From assembly GCA_002256985.1 (NCBI GenBank), contig NCGO01000003.1:62001-126000 (forward strand): a stretch of DNA of 64,000 nt, given 5' to 3'. Numbering within the stretch: position 1 is the first letter of the stretch; each line of letters opens with the position of its first letter. Position numbers and translations under genes: made by a program. The notes under the pieces are model-generated. The model was not told where the DNA came from. It saw only the letters and a program-made list of their open reading frames with translations, and ran no database searches. Positions 1 to 7,942 of the stretch are shown one piece after another. This stretch comes from Novosphingobium sp. 28-62-57. GTDB lineage: Bacteria > Pseudomonadota > Alphaproteobacteria > Sphingomonadales > Sphingomonadaceae.

Positions 1-387
1 AATTGCTATGGCACGCCCAAGGGCCGTATCCGTGACCGGTTGAAGGCGGGCGGCGATGTGCTGTTCGATATCGACTGGCAGGGAACGCAGCAGCTTTACC
101 AAAAGGCGCAGGCCGATGTGGTGCGCGTGTTCATCCTGCCGCCCAGCCTTGAGGAACTGCACCGCCGCCTGACCGGGCGGGGCACCGACAGCGCGGAAGT
201 GATTGCTGCGCGCATGGCGCGTGCGCAGGCCGAGATCAGCCACTGGGACGGCTATGACTATGTCGTGATCAACGACGATGTTGAGGGCTGTTTCGGCAAA
301 GTGCGCGAGATTCTGGCGGCAGAACGGATGAAGCGCACGCGGCAGACGGGGCTGATCGATTTTGTGCGTGGGTTGATGCGGGGGTGA
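1..387 (+). CDS. gmk: Guanylate kinase, C-terminal part
   Basis: This is the last ~128 codons of guanylate kinase, which converts GMP and ATP to GDP and ADP in the cytoplasm. The frame is open from base 1, so the start and the P-loop lie outside the window. The first visible residues contain the YGTPK segment of the GMP-binding domain. They are followed by GGDVLFDIDWQG, the lid segment with the Arg-Gly-Arg and Thr-Asp pattern, and the YDYVVIND segment near the C-terminus, all typical of Gmk. The gene ends at a TGA and a palindromic repeat follows; the next gene converges on it. Identification is secure, although only the C-terminal two thirds can be seen. Confidence 0.93.
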   Translation, partial: NCYGTPKGRIRDRLKAGGDVLFDIDWQGTQQLYQKAQADVVRVFILPPSLEELHRRLTGRGTDSAEVIAARMARAQAEISHWDGYDYVVINDDVEGCFGKVREILAAERMKRTRQTGLIDFVRGLMRG

Positions 388-411
388 TTTCGCATTCTGC
401 TTTGTATCCAT

Positions 412-555
412 GCGTCCCCGCGAAAGCGGGGACCTCAGGCCGTTTACGGAACGTCAGCGTAAACGGCCTGAGGCCCCCGCCTTCGCGGGGGCGCACGGTG
501 TTTTACGCAAGTGTTCCTTAACAACACCGAGGCCCCCGCCTTCGCGGGGGCGCGG
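412..555. repeat. Bipartite palindromic repeat, type A (one full copy plus a half copy)
   Basis: Two hairpin arms, one around GTCCCCGCGAAAGCGGGGAC and one around CCCCCGCCTTCGCGGGGG, flank a central inverted pair (GGCCGTTTACG / CGTAAACGGCC). The whole copy is therefore palindromic at two scales. A half copy containing only the right arm follows at about 525-555. Related copies lie at 7820-7904 and 36009-36092. This one fills the gap between the convergent gmk and SDR genes and could act as a bidirectional transcription stop, which is inference. Confidence 0.85.
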
Positions 556-568
556 GCTTGTTGATTGC

Positions 569-1372
569 TCAATGCCCGCTGGGGTCAATCGCGTTTTCAG
601 GGATCCAGCCGTTTACGATGCCGCCATCGATGGGGAGCGGCGTGCCGACCACATAATCGCCGGCGCGGCTGGCGAGGAAGATTGCACCACCGGCCATATC
701 CTCGATGGTGCCGACACGCTTTGACGGGATGCCCTTTGATGAGGCTTCGGGATTGCGCGCAGCGGCCTTGTTCATTTCCGAAGGGAACGCGCCGGGGCAG
801 ATGCAGCTGACCACGATGTTGTCGCGAATCAGGCGCGCGGCCATGCGCTTGGTCAGGTGGACCAGCGCGGCCTTTGACGCCTGATAGCTGTAGGTTTCCC
901 ATGGATTGATGCGCAGGCCATCGATCGAGGCGATGTTGATGACTTTGGCGGGCTGGCCATCCTTGGCTGAGGCCATCAGCAGGTCGTGCAGCTTTTGCGT
1001 GAGGAAGAACGGGGTCTTGACGTTGAGGTCCATGACCTTGTCCCAGCCCACTTCGGGGAAATCCTCGAACTCCGCGCCCCATGCCGCGCCTGCGTTGTTG
1101 ACCAGAATGTCGATCTTGTCTTCGCGCGCGGCGAGATCGGCGGCGAGCTGTTCGATTCCCGCTACGTTGGAAATGTCCCCGGCGATGGCGATGCAGCGTT
1201 CGCCGAGGCGGGCGGCGGTTTCTTCGACCACCGACACTTTGCGCGCGGTGATGTAAACGCGCTCGCATCCGGCGGCGATGAAGCCTTCGGCGATCATTGC
1301 GCCAATGCCGCGCGATCCGCCGGTGACGACCGCGACGCGGCCTTCGAGGCTGAAGAGTTTGGTGAAATCCAT
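569..1372 (-). CDS. Short-chain dehydrogenase/reductase (SDR)
   Basis: A 267-residue classical SDR, an NAD(P)-dependent oxidoreductase. The nucleotide-binding Rossmann motif TGGSRGIG is at residues ~17-24, the NNAG motif at ~90, the catalytic Ser lies in INIASIDGL, and the YxxxK pair is in YSYQASKAAL. The C-terminal segment ends with the usual GG-containing loop. It is the last gene of a minus-strand set behind two acyl-CoA dehydrogenases, so it probably oxidises or reduces a hydroxyacyl-CoA or related intermediate of the same pathway. That role is inferred from context only; the substrate cannot be read from sequence. The 156-bp gap before it contains a type D palindromic repeat. Confidence 0.88.
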   Translation of the reverse strand: MDFTKLFSLEGRVAVVTGGSRGIGAMIAEGFIAAGCERVYITARKVSVVEETAARLGERCIAIAGDISNVAGIEQLAADLAAREDKIDILVNNAGAAWGAEFEDFPEVGWDKVMDLNVKTPFFLTQKLHDLLMASAKDGQPAKVINIASIDGLRINPWETYSYQASKAALVHLTKRMAARLIRDNIVVSCICPGAFPSEMNKAAARNPEASSKGIPSKRVGTIEDMAGGAIFLASRAGDYVVGTPLPIDGGIVNGWIPENAIDPSGH

Positions 1373-1406
1373 TGGTATTCTCCTACCTGCTTTACCAAAC
1401 CCACTT

Positions 1407-1496
1407 CGTCATGCTGAACTTGTTTCAGCATCCATTTTGCACAACGAACCGCCGTGTGATTGGAGAAATGGACCCTGAAACAAGTTCAGGGTGACG
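1407..1496. repeat. Bipartite palindromic repeat, type D (CGTCAT...GTGACG)
   Basis: The left arm is CGTCATGCTGAACTTGTTTC and continues to CAGCATCCA. The right arm reads TGGACCCTGAAACAAGTTC and continues to AGGGTGACG. Each arm is itself a hairpin built on GAACTTGTTTC or its complement, and the two arms pair with each other. A related copy with an exchanged right tip is at 45937-46025. The repeat lies between the acyl-CoA dehydrogenase and SDR genes of one apparent operon. Confidence 0.85.
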
Positions 1497-1528
1497 AGGC
1501 AGATCTGTCTGACGGAACCAGCCGGGGC

Positions 1529-2668
1529 TCAATACCCGCTGAGTTGGGCTACGCGTTCGGCGTGGTAGTATTGGTCGCCCATGAATTCGGCCAAGGACCG
1601 GTCGCGCTTCATGTAGAGGCCGATGTCGTATTCGTCGGTCATGCCGACGCCGCCGTGCATCTGCACGCCTTCGCGGACCGAGAGGTTGCAGGCCTTCGAT
1701 GCCTTGGCCTTGGCGACCGAGACCATCAGGTCGGCCTTTTCCGAATTGCCATCGAGCAGCTGCTGGGCCTTGATCACGGCGGCTTCGGCGATTTCGAGTT
1801 CGGAATAGAGGTGCGCGGCGCGGTGTTGGAGGGCCTGGAATTCACCGATCAACTGGCCGAATTGCTTGCGCGTTTTGAGGTAGGCGGTGGTGATGTCGAA
1901 AGCGCCCTGCCCTACGCCGGTCAGCTCTGCCGCCGCGCCGATGCGGCCTGCGTTGATGACCTTGTTCAGCAAGGCGCGGCCGCCATCGACTTCGCCAATC
2001 ACGCAATCGCCATCGAGTTCGACATTGTCGAAAGTGACGTTGCTGGCCATGGCGCTGTCGACGAGACGCAGGCTTTCGTGGGACAGGCCCGATGCGTCCT
2101 TGGGCACGGCGAACAGCGTGATGCCATCAGCGTCGCTGTCACTGCCCGATGTACGCGCGGCGACGATGATCGCGTCTGCCGAGGCACCGTGGACGACGAA
2201 CGCCTTGCGGCCCTGCAGGCGGAAGCCATTGCCGGCCTTTTCGGCCTTGCACGCGATGCGTTCGGGGCGGTGCTTGGGGCCTTCGTCGATGGCCAGCGCC
2301 AGCACGCTTTCGCCTGCCAGCACGCCGGGCAGCCAGCGGCCGCGCAGGTCATCGGACCCGCCGGAAAGCGCGGTAACGCCCATGACCGAGGTGGTCAGAA
2401 ACGGCGATGGCGTGAGGTTGCGGCCGATTTCGCGCAGCACGATCCCGGCTTCGACATGGCCCATCGCAAGGCCACCATCAGCCTCTGCCGCCAGCATCCC
2501 GGTAAGGCCCATTTCGGCAAACTGCTTCCACAGCGCGTGGCCGAAGCCATCCTTGCAGTTCATGTCGCGGAAGTGGCGCAACTGCTGCTTGATCGCGCCT
2601 TCATCGGCCATGAAGCCGGTGACGGTATCGGCCAGCATGGCCTGATCTTCGGTGTGGTAAAGTGGCAT
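1529..2668 (-). CDS. Acyl-CoA dehydrogenase family protein, probable non-catalytic partner subunit
   Basis: A ~379-residue acyl-CoA dehydrogenase (FAD flavoprotein fold). The start at 2668 (MPLYHTEDQ...) was chosen because the frame upstream only runs through a palindromic repeat. The N-terminal helical domain, the beta domain and a C-terminal flavin segment (TRKQFGQLIGEFQALQH, then HGGVGMTDEYDIG) are visible. The usual C-terminal EG(G)T segment carrying a catalytic Glu is absent; the equivalent stretch reads SLAEFMGDQYYH. It lies just downstream of a second dehydrogenase of similar size. This fits the alpha/beta heterotetrameric dehydrogenases known from sterol side-chain degradation, in which one subunit lacks the base. 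Heteromer formation is inference. Confidence 0.85.
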   Translation of the reverse strand: MPLYHTEDQAMLADTVTGFMADEGAIKQQLRHFRDMNCKDGFGHALWKQFAEMGLTGMLAAEADGGLAMGHVEAGIVLREIGRNLTPSPFLTTSVMGVTALSGGSDDLRGRWLPGVLAGESVLALAIDEGPKHRPERIACKAEKAGNGFRLQGRKAFVVHGASADAIIVAARTSGSDSDADGITLFAVPKDASGLSHESLRLVDSAMASNVTFDNVELDGDCVIGEVDGGRALLNKVINAGRIGAAAELTGVGQGAFDITTAYLKTRKQFGQLIGEFQALQHRAAHLYSELEIAEAAVIKAQQLLDGNSEKADLMVSVAKAKASKACNLSVREGVQMHGGVGMTDEYDIGLYMKRDRSLAEFMGDQYYHAERVAQLSGY

Positions 2669-2674
2669 CCTGAC

Positions 2675-2791
2675 TCCCTCTCCCCTTGAGGGGAGAGGGT
2701 CGGGGAGAGGGGCTGTCTCTCGCGCCGACCCATAGCTTTTTTGTGGGAGGACAGCCCCCTCTCCCAACCCTCTCCCCTGAAGGAGAGAGGG
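2675..2791. repeat. Bipartite palindromic repeat, type F (CCCTCTCCCC)
   Basis: The left hairpin CCCTCTCCCCTTGAGGGGAG(AGGG) and the right hairpin CCCTCTCCCCTGAAGGAGAG(AGGG) flank a paired inner segment (GGGGAGAGGGGCTGTC / GACAGCCCCCTCTCCC) around a ~25-bp loop with a TTTTTT run. It occupies almost all of the gap between the two acyl-CoA dehydrogenase genes. It could act as an mRNA processing or attenuation hairpin inside the operon. Confidence 0.85.
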
Positions 2792-2799
2792 CTTAAACC

Positions 2800-3960
2800 T
2801 TACGCTCCCGGCAGTTCGAGAATGCGTTTGGCAACGACGTTGAGCATGACTTCGCTGGTGCCGCCTTCGATCGAGTTGGCCTTGGTGCGCAGCCACGAGC
2901 GTGAGGGCGTGCCGCCACTGGTGCGTTCGCTATCCCATTCGAGCGCGGTGGCGCCGCCTGCGGCCATCAGCAATTCGTGGCGGCGCTTGTTCAGTTCGGT
3001 GCCGACATATTTCATCATGTTCGGCTGCGCGGGATGCGCCTTGCCGACTTTGGCTTCATCAAGGAACTTCTCGCCCATGCAGGCATAGGCCAGCGCATCG
3101 ACATCGAACTGGGCGAGTTCGGCGCGCAGGATCGGGTCTTCGAGGCCGTTTCTGGCAACGACCGCGCCGATGGCGTTGAGCCGGTCCCCGCCGCCCGCGC
3201 CCGAGATCATCTCGCGCTCATGCCCCAACAGGTACTTGGCCACGTCCCAACCGCGGTTGAGTTCGCCGACGATCTGGTGCTTGGGCACCACGACATTGTC
3301 GAAGAAGGTTTCGCAAAAGGGCGAATTGCCGCTGATCAGCTTGATCGGCTTGGTGGTGACGCCGGGCGTGGTCATGTCGAACAACAGGAAACTGATGCCC
3401 TGATACTTGTTCGCCTTGTCGGTGCGGACGAGGCAGAAGATCCAGTCGGCCTTGTCGGCATAGGAGGTCCAGATTTTCTGGCCGTTGACGACCCAATGAT
3501 CGCCCTTGTCTTCGCCGAAGGTCTGCAAGCTGACAAGGTCCGAGCCTGAGCCTGGTTCGGAATAGCCCTGACACCAGCGGATTTCGCCGCGGGCGATCTG
3601 GTTCAGGTAGTGGACCTTCTGCTCTTCCGTGCCGAACTTCAGCAGCGCAGGGCCGAGCATCCAGATGCCGAAGCTGGACAGCGGCGGGCGCGCGCCGATG
3701 CGGGCGCATTCCTCGCGCCAGATCTTGGCCTGTGCCGGAGACATGCCTGCGCCGCCATAAGCCTGCGGCCAATCGGGCACGGTGTAGCCCTTGGCGACGC
3801 AGCGTTCGAGCCAGGTCTTTTGCGCTGCGTTCTTGAACTGGAAGTTGCGGCCGCCCCAGCAGACATCGGCCTCGTCGCGGGCAGGCTCGCGCATCTCTGC
3901 GGGGCAGTTTTCTTCAAGCCAAGCGCGGATTTCGGCGCGGAAAGCATCATGGTCAGACAT
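2800..3960 (-). CDS. Acyl-CoA dehydrogenase, probable catalytic subunit
   Basis: A 386-residue acyl-CoA dehydrogenase that would introduce a 2,3 double bond into an acyl-CoA using FAD. Visible landmarks are YSEPGSGSDLVSLQT (the flavin-contacting loop of the middle domain), WIFCLVRTDK, the HEREMI helix that could hold a catalytic Glu, and the C-terminal SIEGGTSEVMLNVVAKRIL segment carrying the EGGT motif. It is the first gene of the minus-strand set, with an AGGAG ribosome site just upstream. An 18-bp dyad lies at 3975-3992, immediately in front of that site. The sequence resembles the FadE-type enzymes that act on steroid or terpenoid side chains, but the substrate is not determinable. Confidence 0.9.
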   Translation of the reverse strand: MSDHDAFRAEIRAWLEENCPAEMREPARDEADVCWGGRNFQFKNAAQKTWLERCVAKGYTVPDWPQAYGGAGMSPAQAKIWREECARIGARPPLSSFGIWMLGPALLKFGTEEQKVHYLNQIARGEIRWCQGYSEPGSGSDLVSLQTFGEDKGDHWVVNGQKIWTSYADKADWIFCLVRTDKANKYQGISFLLFDMTTPGVTTKPIKLISGNSPFCETFFDNVVVPKHQIVGELNRGWDVAKYLLGHEREMISGAGGGDRLNAIGAVVARNGLEDPILRAELAQFDVDALAYACMGEKFLDEAKVGKAHPAQPNMMKYVGTELNKRRHELLMAAGGATALEWDSERTSGGTPSRSWLRTKANSIEGGTSEVMLNVVAKRILELPGA

Positions 3961-3974
3961 GGTTGTGCTCCTAT

Positions 3975-3992
3975 CTTAATCGACAGGTTAAG
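3975..3992. promoter_or_regulatory. 18-bp dyad operator, copy 1
   Basis: The sequence CTTAATCGACAGGTTAAG has arms CTTAA / TTAAG separated by 8 bp. It lies directly upstream of the ribosome site of the 3960 dehydrogenase, in the divergent region with the SDR at 4155. The same architecture, with a conserved CGAC core, recurs at 6435-6452. Size and symmetry suit a TetR-family repressor. No such regulator is encoded in the window. Confidence 0.6.
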
Positions 3993-4067
3993 GCGAGTCG
4001 CGCCTTGCTGGCAAGCGCCGAATTTCGGGGCGTTGCCTGCGCTTTGGGGCAAGCCAAGCATGCCGTA

Positions 4068-4092
4068 GCGTCAAGCGCATGTGCATTGACGC
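4068..4092. promoter_or_regulatory. Second dyad in the divergent catabolic promoter region
   Basis: GCGTCAA and TTGACGC form perfect 7-bp arms separated by 11 bp that are themselves nearly symmetric (GCGCATGTGCA). It sits midway between the divergent genes starting at 3960 and 4155, and it places a TTGACG hexamer on both strands. It is a possible regulator site or a pair of -35 elements; no convincing -10 element is visible at the right spacing. Confidence 0.4.
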
Positions 4093-4154
4093 GAGGTCTT
4101 TCGCGCCTAAGCTGACGTAAACGTAAAACAACAAGAATTTCGCTGGAGAGTGAG

Positions 4155-5003
4155 ATGCGATTCAACGGGAAGACGGTCGTCGTGACCGGCGCGGCATCGG
4201 GTATTGGGCGCGCGACGGCCATTGCCTTTGCCGCCGAGGGAGCCACGGTTTACGCCGCCGATATCGATGAAGCGGGGCTGGAGGAGACGGCCAGCGCTTC
4301 GAACGGCAAGGTGGTGACCGCGCGTTGCGATGTGACGCGGTGTGAGGACATCAAGGCGCTGATGGACCGGGCCGCGGCAGAGACCGGCGGCATCGACTGC
4401 GTGTTCAACAATGCAGGGGCCGGCGGGGATCGCGCCCCGATTGACGAGATCGAACCCGAAGGCTGGGACCGGACGATGGACCTGCTGCTGCGCTCGGTCG
4501 CGTTCGGCATCCGCTATGCCGTGCCGCACATGATCGGGCGCAAGGGTGCAGCGTTCGTCAACACATCGAGCGTGGCCGCTGTCGGCCCGGGCTATTCGCC
4601 CACCGCCTATGCCGTGGCCAAGGCGGGCGTGCTGCACCTGACCAAGGTGGCGGCGGCAGACCTGGCCAAGCACCAGATCCGGGTGAACGCGGTGCAGCCG
4701 GGCTTTATCAACACCAACATCTTCACCAGTTCGATGGGCATGCCCGAAGCGCTGGAAGCGCAGGCCAAGGGGGCCATCGCGGCGATGTCTGCCAGCGCGC
4801 AGCCGGTGGCGCGCGGTGGGCAGGCCGATGACATTGCACTGGCCGTGCTGTTTCTGGCGAGCGAGGCGGCGAGCTTTGTTACCGGCACGTCGCTGATCGT
4901 GGATGGCGGCATCACCATCGGGCCGCGGCAAAGCTGGGACCCTGCTATGCCCGGCCTGTTCGAAGCGCTGCAACAGATGGCGGACGGCGCGAAAGGCGCA
5001 TGA
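4155..5003 (+). CDS. Short-chain dehydrogenase/reductase (SDR)
   Basis: A 282-residue classical SDR. The Rossmann motif TGAASGIGRA is at residues ~11-20, NNAGAGG near 87, the catalytic Ser is in NTSSVAAV, and the YxxxK pair is in TAYAVAKAG. A GGAGAGTGAG stretch precedes the ATG. The stop overlaps the ATG of the transporter gene by four bases (ATGA), so the two are translationally coupled. Together with the downstream dehydrogenases and kinase it probably interconverts a hydroxy and a keto group on a carbon source taken up by that transporter; this is inference. It diverges from the acyl-CoA dehydrogenase operon across a region with two dyads. Confidence 0.88.
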   Translation: MRFNGKTVVVTGAASGIGRATAIAFAAEGATVYAADIDEAGLEETASASNGKVVTARCDVTRCEDIKALMDRAAAETGGIDCVFNNAGAGGDRAPIDEIEPEGWDRTMDLLLRSVAFGIRYAVPHMIGRKGAAFVNTSSVAAVGPGYSPTAYAVAKAGVLHLTKVAAADLAKHQIRVNAVQPGFINTNIFTSSMGMPEALEAQAKGAIAAMSASAQPVARGGQADDIALAVLFLASEAASFVTGTSLIVDGGITIGPRQSWDPAMPGLFEALQQMADGAKGA

Positions 5004-6427
5004 TCCCCGTTGCGGGCAAGGTGCCCACCCGCCTCGCCCTGTTCAACGGGCTGGGCAGCGTGGCCTATGGCGTGAAGGACAGCGGTTTCGCCACATTCCT
5101 GCTGCTGTTCTACAATCAGGTGCTGGGGATGGACGCGCGGCTGGTGAGCCTTGCGCTGCTGATTGCGCTGGTGTTCGATGGGCTGATCGATCCGGTGGTG
5201 GGCCATTTCAGCGACCGGACGCGCACGGCATGGGGGCGGCGGCTGCCGTTCCTCTACCTTGCGCCAATTCCGCTGGCTTTGGCATGGGTGTTCCTGTGGT
5301 CACCGGTGGGAGAGCCAAACTTCTGGCTGCTGTTGGGCTCGGCCATCATGGTGCGCGCGCTGGTGGCGATGTGCGAGGTGCCGTCGGCAGCGCTGATACC
5401 TGAGATTACCCGCGATTATGACGAGCGCACGCGGTTGACGCGGTTTCGGTTCCTGTTTTCGTGGGGTGGCGGGTTGCTGATGCTGCTGCTGGCCTATGGC
5501 GTGTTCCTGCCGAACGCGATGCTGGCGCGCGAGGGCTATCGCAATCTGGGGCTGTTTGGCGCAGGCCTGATGGCGGTGGGCGTGCTGGTTTCAGCCATGG
5601 GGCAGCACCGTTGGGTCAAGGGCTGGCCGCCCGAGCGCGCCACTGGCGGCAAGAGCGCGCTGGCATCATTGGGTGACATCCGCGAGAGCTTTTCGCACCC
5701 GGCCTGCCTGATCGTGATGGGCGGGATTGCGGCGGCGCTGACCGCGCAGGGGATTACCTTTGCGCTGTCGAACTACCTCTACCTTTATATCTGGAAGTTC
5801 ACGCCCACCGCGCTGCAGGCGTTTCCATTCCTGCTGTTTGCCAGCGTGATCGGCGCGTCGCTGCTGGTCGGCCCGGCGCAGAGGCGCTGGGGCAAAGTGG
5901 GCACGGTGGTGCGGATGGCACCGCTGGGCATGCTGTTCTGGGCCGGGCCGCTGCTGCTGCGCTGGCAGGGGCTGTGGGCTCCTGATGGGACGACATTGGC
6001 ATTCGCCGGAATGTTTGCCGGGACGCTGCTGTCGAACATGTTCACGGTCACCGGCACGATGACTCTCTGGTCGATGGTAGCCGATGTGACTGAGGCTTCG
6101 GAGGAACAGACCGGGCGCAGATCGGAAGGCACGCTTTCGGCAGGGGCGTTCCTTGCCAGCAAGTGCGCGGGCGGGCTTGGCGTGTTCGTGGCAGGGCTGC
6201 TGCTGAGCTTTGCCGGGCTGGAGGCGAATACCCCGCCCGATCAGGTCCTGCCCGAGGTGACCTACCGGCTGAGCCTTGCCTATGTGGCGAGCATTGCGGT
6301 GCTGGCGATCCTTACGGCATTGATTGTGCGCCGCTTTCCGATTGACCGAGCGGCGCATGTGGCCCGGGTCGCCCGCTTGGATCAGATCGCGCGGGCTGAT
6401 CCCGATGCATCTGGACTGCATCCATAG
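5000..6427 (+). CDS. MFS transporter of the GPH (glycoside-pentoside-hexuronide:cation symporter) type
   Basis: A 475-residue polytopic inner-membrane protein with about 12 hydrophobic segments. The family signature follows the second membrane segment: DPVVGHFSDRTRTAWGRRLP, which is the D-P-x-x-G-x-x-S-D-R-T-R-T-x-x-G-R-R-x-P pattern of GPH symporters. The start overlaps the SDR stop (ATGA). Many GPH members move sugars, but sphingomonad members next to acyl-CoA genes may carry other substrates. The substrate here is therefore open, and uptake of the compound degraded by the neighbouring enzymes is a context-based guess. Confidence 0.85.
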   Translation: MIPVAGKVPTRLALFNGLGSVAYGVKDSGFATFLLLFYNQVLGMDARLVSLALLIALVFDGLIDPVVGHFSDRTRTAWGRRLPFLYLAPIPLALAWVFLWSPVGEPNFWLLLGSAIMVRALVAMCEVPSAALIPEITRDYDERTRLTRFRFLFSWGGGLLMLLLAYGVFLPNAMLAREGYRNLGLFGAGLMAVGVLVSAMGQHRWVKGWPPERATGGKSALASLGDIRESFSHPACLIVMGGIAAALTAQGITFALSNYLYLYIWKFTPTALQAFPFLLFASVIGASLLVGPAQRRWGKVGTVVRMAPLGMLFWAGPLLLRWQGLWAPDGTTLAFAGMFAGTLLSNMFTVTGTMTLWSMVADVTEASEEQTGRRSEGTLSAGAFLASKCAGGLGVFVAGLLLSFAGLEANTPPDQVLPEVTYRLSLAYVASIAVLAILTALIVRRFPIDRAAHVARVARLDQIARADPDASGLHP

Positions 6428-6434
6428 CACAACT

Positions 6435-6452
6435 TAACCGACCGCTTAAGTT
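6435..6452. promoter_or_regulatory. 18-bp dyad operator, copy 2
   Basis: CTTAACCGACCGCTTAAG, extended by one more pair on each side (A...T), lies 57 bp upstream of the ACAD10/11-like gene start. Compared with copy 1 at 3975, both arms and the inner CGAC are identical, giving CTTAAyCGACmGsTTAAG. This suggests that the minus-strand operon, the plus-strand SDR/transporter pair and this gene answer to one regulator. Confidence 0.6.
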
Positions 6453-6509
6453 TCCGCTTGAAATCACCGCCTGCCCGTTGAACAGTGCCGGGCAACAAGG
6501 AGAGGCCTC

Positions 6510-7802
6510 ATGGATTTTGAACCGACCGACCGCCAGAAGTACTGGCGTGACCGCGTCCGCCAGTTCATCGAAGACAACGTCCGCCCGCGCCACAAGGACT
6601 ATAAGGCGGAGCAGGCCACGGGCGAGCGCTGGAAGGTTCTGCAAACGGTGGAGCAGGAAAAGGCCAAGGCCAAGGCGGCAGGCATCTGGAACCTGTTCAT
6701 GCCCCCGCGCAATGGCGGGCACCACCATGTGGAAGAGACATTCGAGTTCGAAGGTCCGGGCCTGACCAACCTTGAATATGCGCTGTGTGCGGAGGAAATG
6801 GGCCGCATCGGTTGGGCCAGCGAAGTGTTCAACTGCTCTGCGCCCGATACCGGCAACATGGAAGTGTTCCACCGCTACGGCACGCTGGAGCACAAGGAGC
6901 AGTGGCTGCGCCCGCTGATGAACGGCGAGATTCGCTCGGCCTTTCTGATGACCGAACCAGCGGTGGCATCGTCTGATGCGACAAATATCGAAACATCGAT
7001 CCGGCGGGATGGCGATCATTACGTGATCAATGGGCGCAAGTGGTGGTCATCGGGCGTGGGTGATCCGCGCTGCAAGATTGCCATCGTGATGGGCAAGACC
7101 GATTTCGAAGCCAAGCGCCACCAGCAGCAGTCCATGATCCTGATGCCGCTGGATGCGCCGGGCGTCGAGGTCGTGCGTCACCTGCCTGTGTTCGGCTATG
7201 ACGATGCGCCGCATGGCCACATGGAAGTGGTGATGAACGATGTGCGCGTGCCTGCTTCCAACATACTGCTGGGCGAAGGGCGCGGGTTCGAGATTGCGCA
7301 AGGCCGCCTCGGGCCGGGCCGCATCCACCACTGCATGCGCACCATCGGCGTGGCCGAAGAGGCGCTGGCCAAGATGGCCAAGCGGCTGCAATCGCGCGTG
7401 GCCTTTGGCAAGCGGGTGTCCGAACAATCGGTGTGGGAATGGCGCATCGCGCAGGCCCGCATCGACATCGAAATGACGCGCCTGTTGTGCCTGAAAGCCG
7501 CCGACATGATGGACACGGTGGGCAACAAAGCCGCCGCGCTCGAAATCGCCATGATCAAGGTGCAGGCCCCGCAAATGGCGCTGCGCATCATCGACGACGC
7601 CATTCAGGCGCATGGCGGTGGCGGGGTTTCGGAGGACTTCGGGCTCGCCGAAGCCTATGCCCATCAGCGGACGCTGCGGCTGGCCGATGGGCCTGACGAA
7701 GTGCACGCCCGCTCCATCGCGCGGATCGAATTTGCGCGTCATTCGGATATGCCGGGTAGTGATCGCGGGTTCAGTTCGGGTGATGTGGGCGTGGCGCGTT
7801 AG
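6510..7802 (+). CDS. Acyl-CoA dehydrogenase, ACAD10/ACAD11-like
   Basis: A 430-residue acyl-CoA dehydrogenase preceded by an AAGGAGAGG ribosome site. The N-terminal segment ([11 protein letters not shown]-type region, then [12 protein letters not shown]), the middle-domain [14 protein letters not shown] and the C-terminal [20 protein letters not shown] followed by [18 protein letters not shown] are typical of the ACAD10/11-like group. In this group ADGPDEV replaces the EGT segment of ordinary enzymes. Human ACAD10/11 and Pseudomonas LvaC work with an APH-type kinase on 4-hydroxyacyl-CoAs. Such a kinase is encoded at 9028-10104, which supports a 4-hydroxy-acid role here by inference. A dyad operator lies 57 bp upstream. 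Confidence 0.88.
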   Translation: MDFEPTDRQKYWRDRVRQFIEDNVRPRHKDYKAEQATGERWKVLQTVEQEKAKAKAAGIWNLFMPPRNGGHHHVEETFEFEGPGLTNLEYALCAEEMGRIGWASEVFNCSAPDTGNMEVFHRYGTLEHKEQWLRPLMNGEIRSAFLMTEPAVASSDATNIETSIRRDGDHYVINGRKWWSSGVGDPRCKIAIVMGKTDFEAKRHQQQSMILMPLDAPGVEVVRHLPVFGYDDAPHGHMEVVMNDVRVPASNILLGEGRGFEIAQGRLGPGRIHHCMRTIGVAEEALAKMAKRLQSRVAFGKRVSEQSVWEWRIAQARIDIEMTRLLCLKAADMMDTVGNKAAALEIAMIKVQAPQMALRIIDDAIQAHGGGGVSEDFGLAEAYAHQRTLRLADGPDEVHARSIARIEFARHSDMPGSDRGFSSGDVGVAR

Positions 7803-7819
7803 GCAAGTCCCCAAACTTG

Positions 7820-7904
7820 GCGTCCCCGCGAAGGCGGGGACCTCGGTGTTGTTACGGAACCTGCGAGTAAAAGGCCTGAGGCCCCCGCCTTCGCGGGGGT
7901 GCAC
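7820..7904. repeat. Bipartite palindromic repeat, type A
   Basis: CGTCCCCGCGAAGGCGGGGA(C) on the left and GCCCCCGCCTTCGCGGGGG on the right surround a degenerate inner pair (GTTACGGAACC / CGAGTAAAAGGCC). It fills the gap between the ACAD10/11-like gene and the alcohol dehydrogenase gene. It is the same family as 412-555 and 36009-36092. Confidence 0.85.
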
Positions 7905-7942
7905 ATTGTTTTGATGGTTCATCCTGTTTCTGGAGTTGTCGC

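Noticed and set aside
1460-2689. A 409-codon open frame on the plus strand opposite the acyl-CoA dehydrogenase
   Set aside because: It is a high-GC antisense shadow: no recognised motif, low-complexity His/Asp/Gly-rich composition, and the minus-strand frame is a clear acyl-CoA dehydrogenase.
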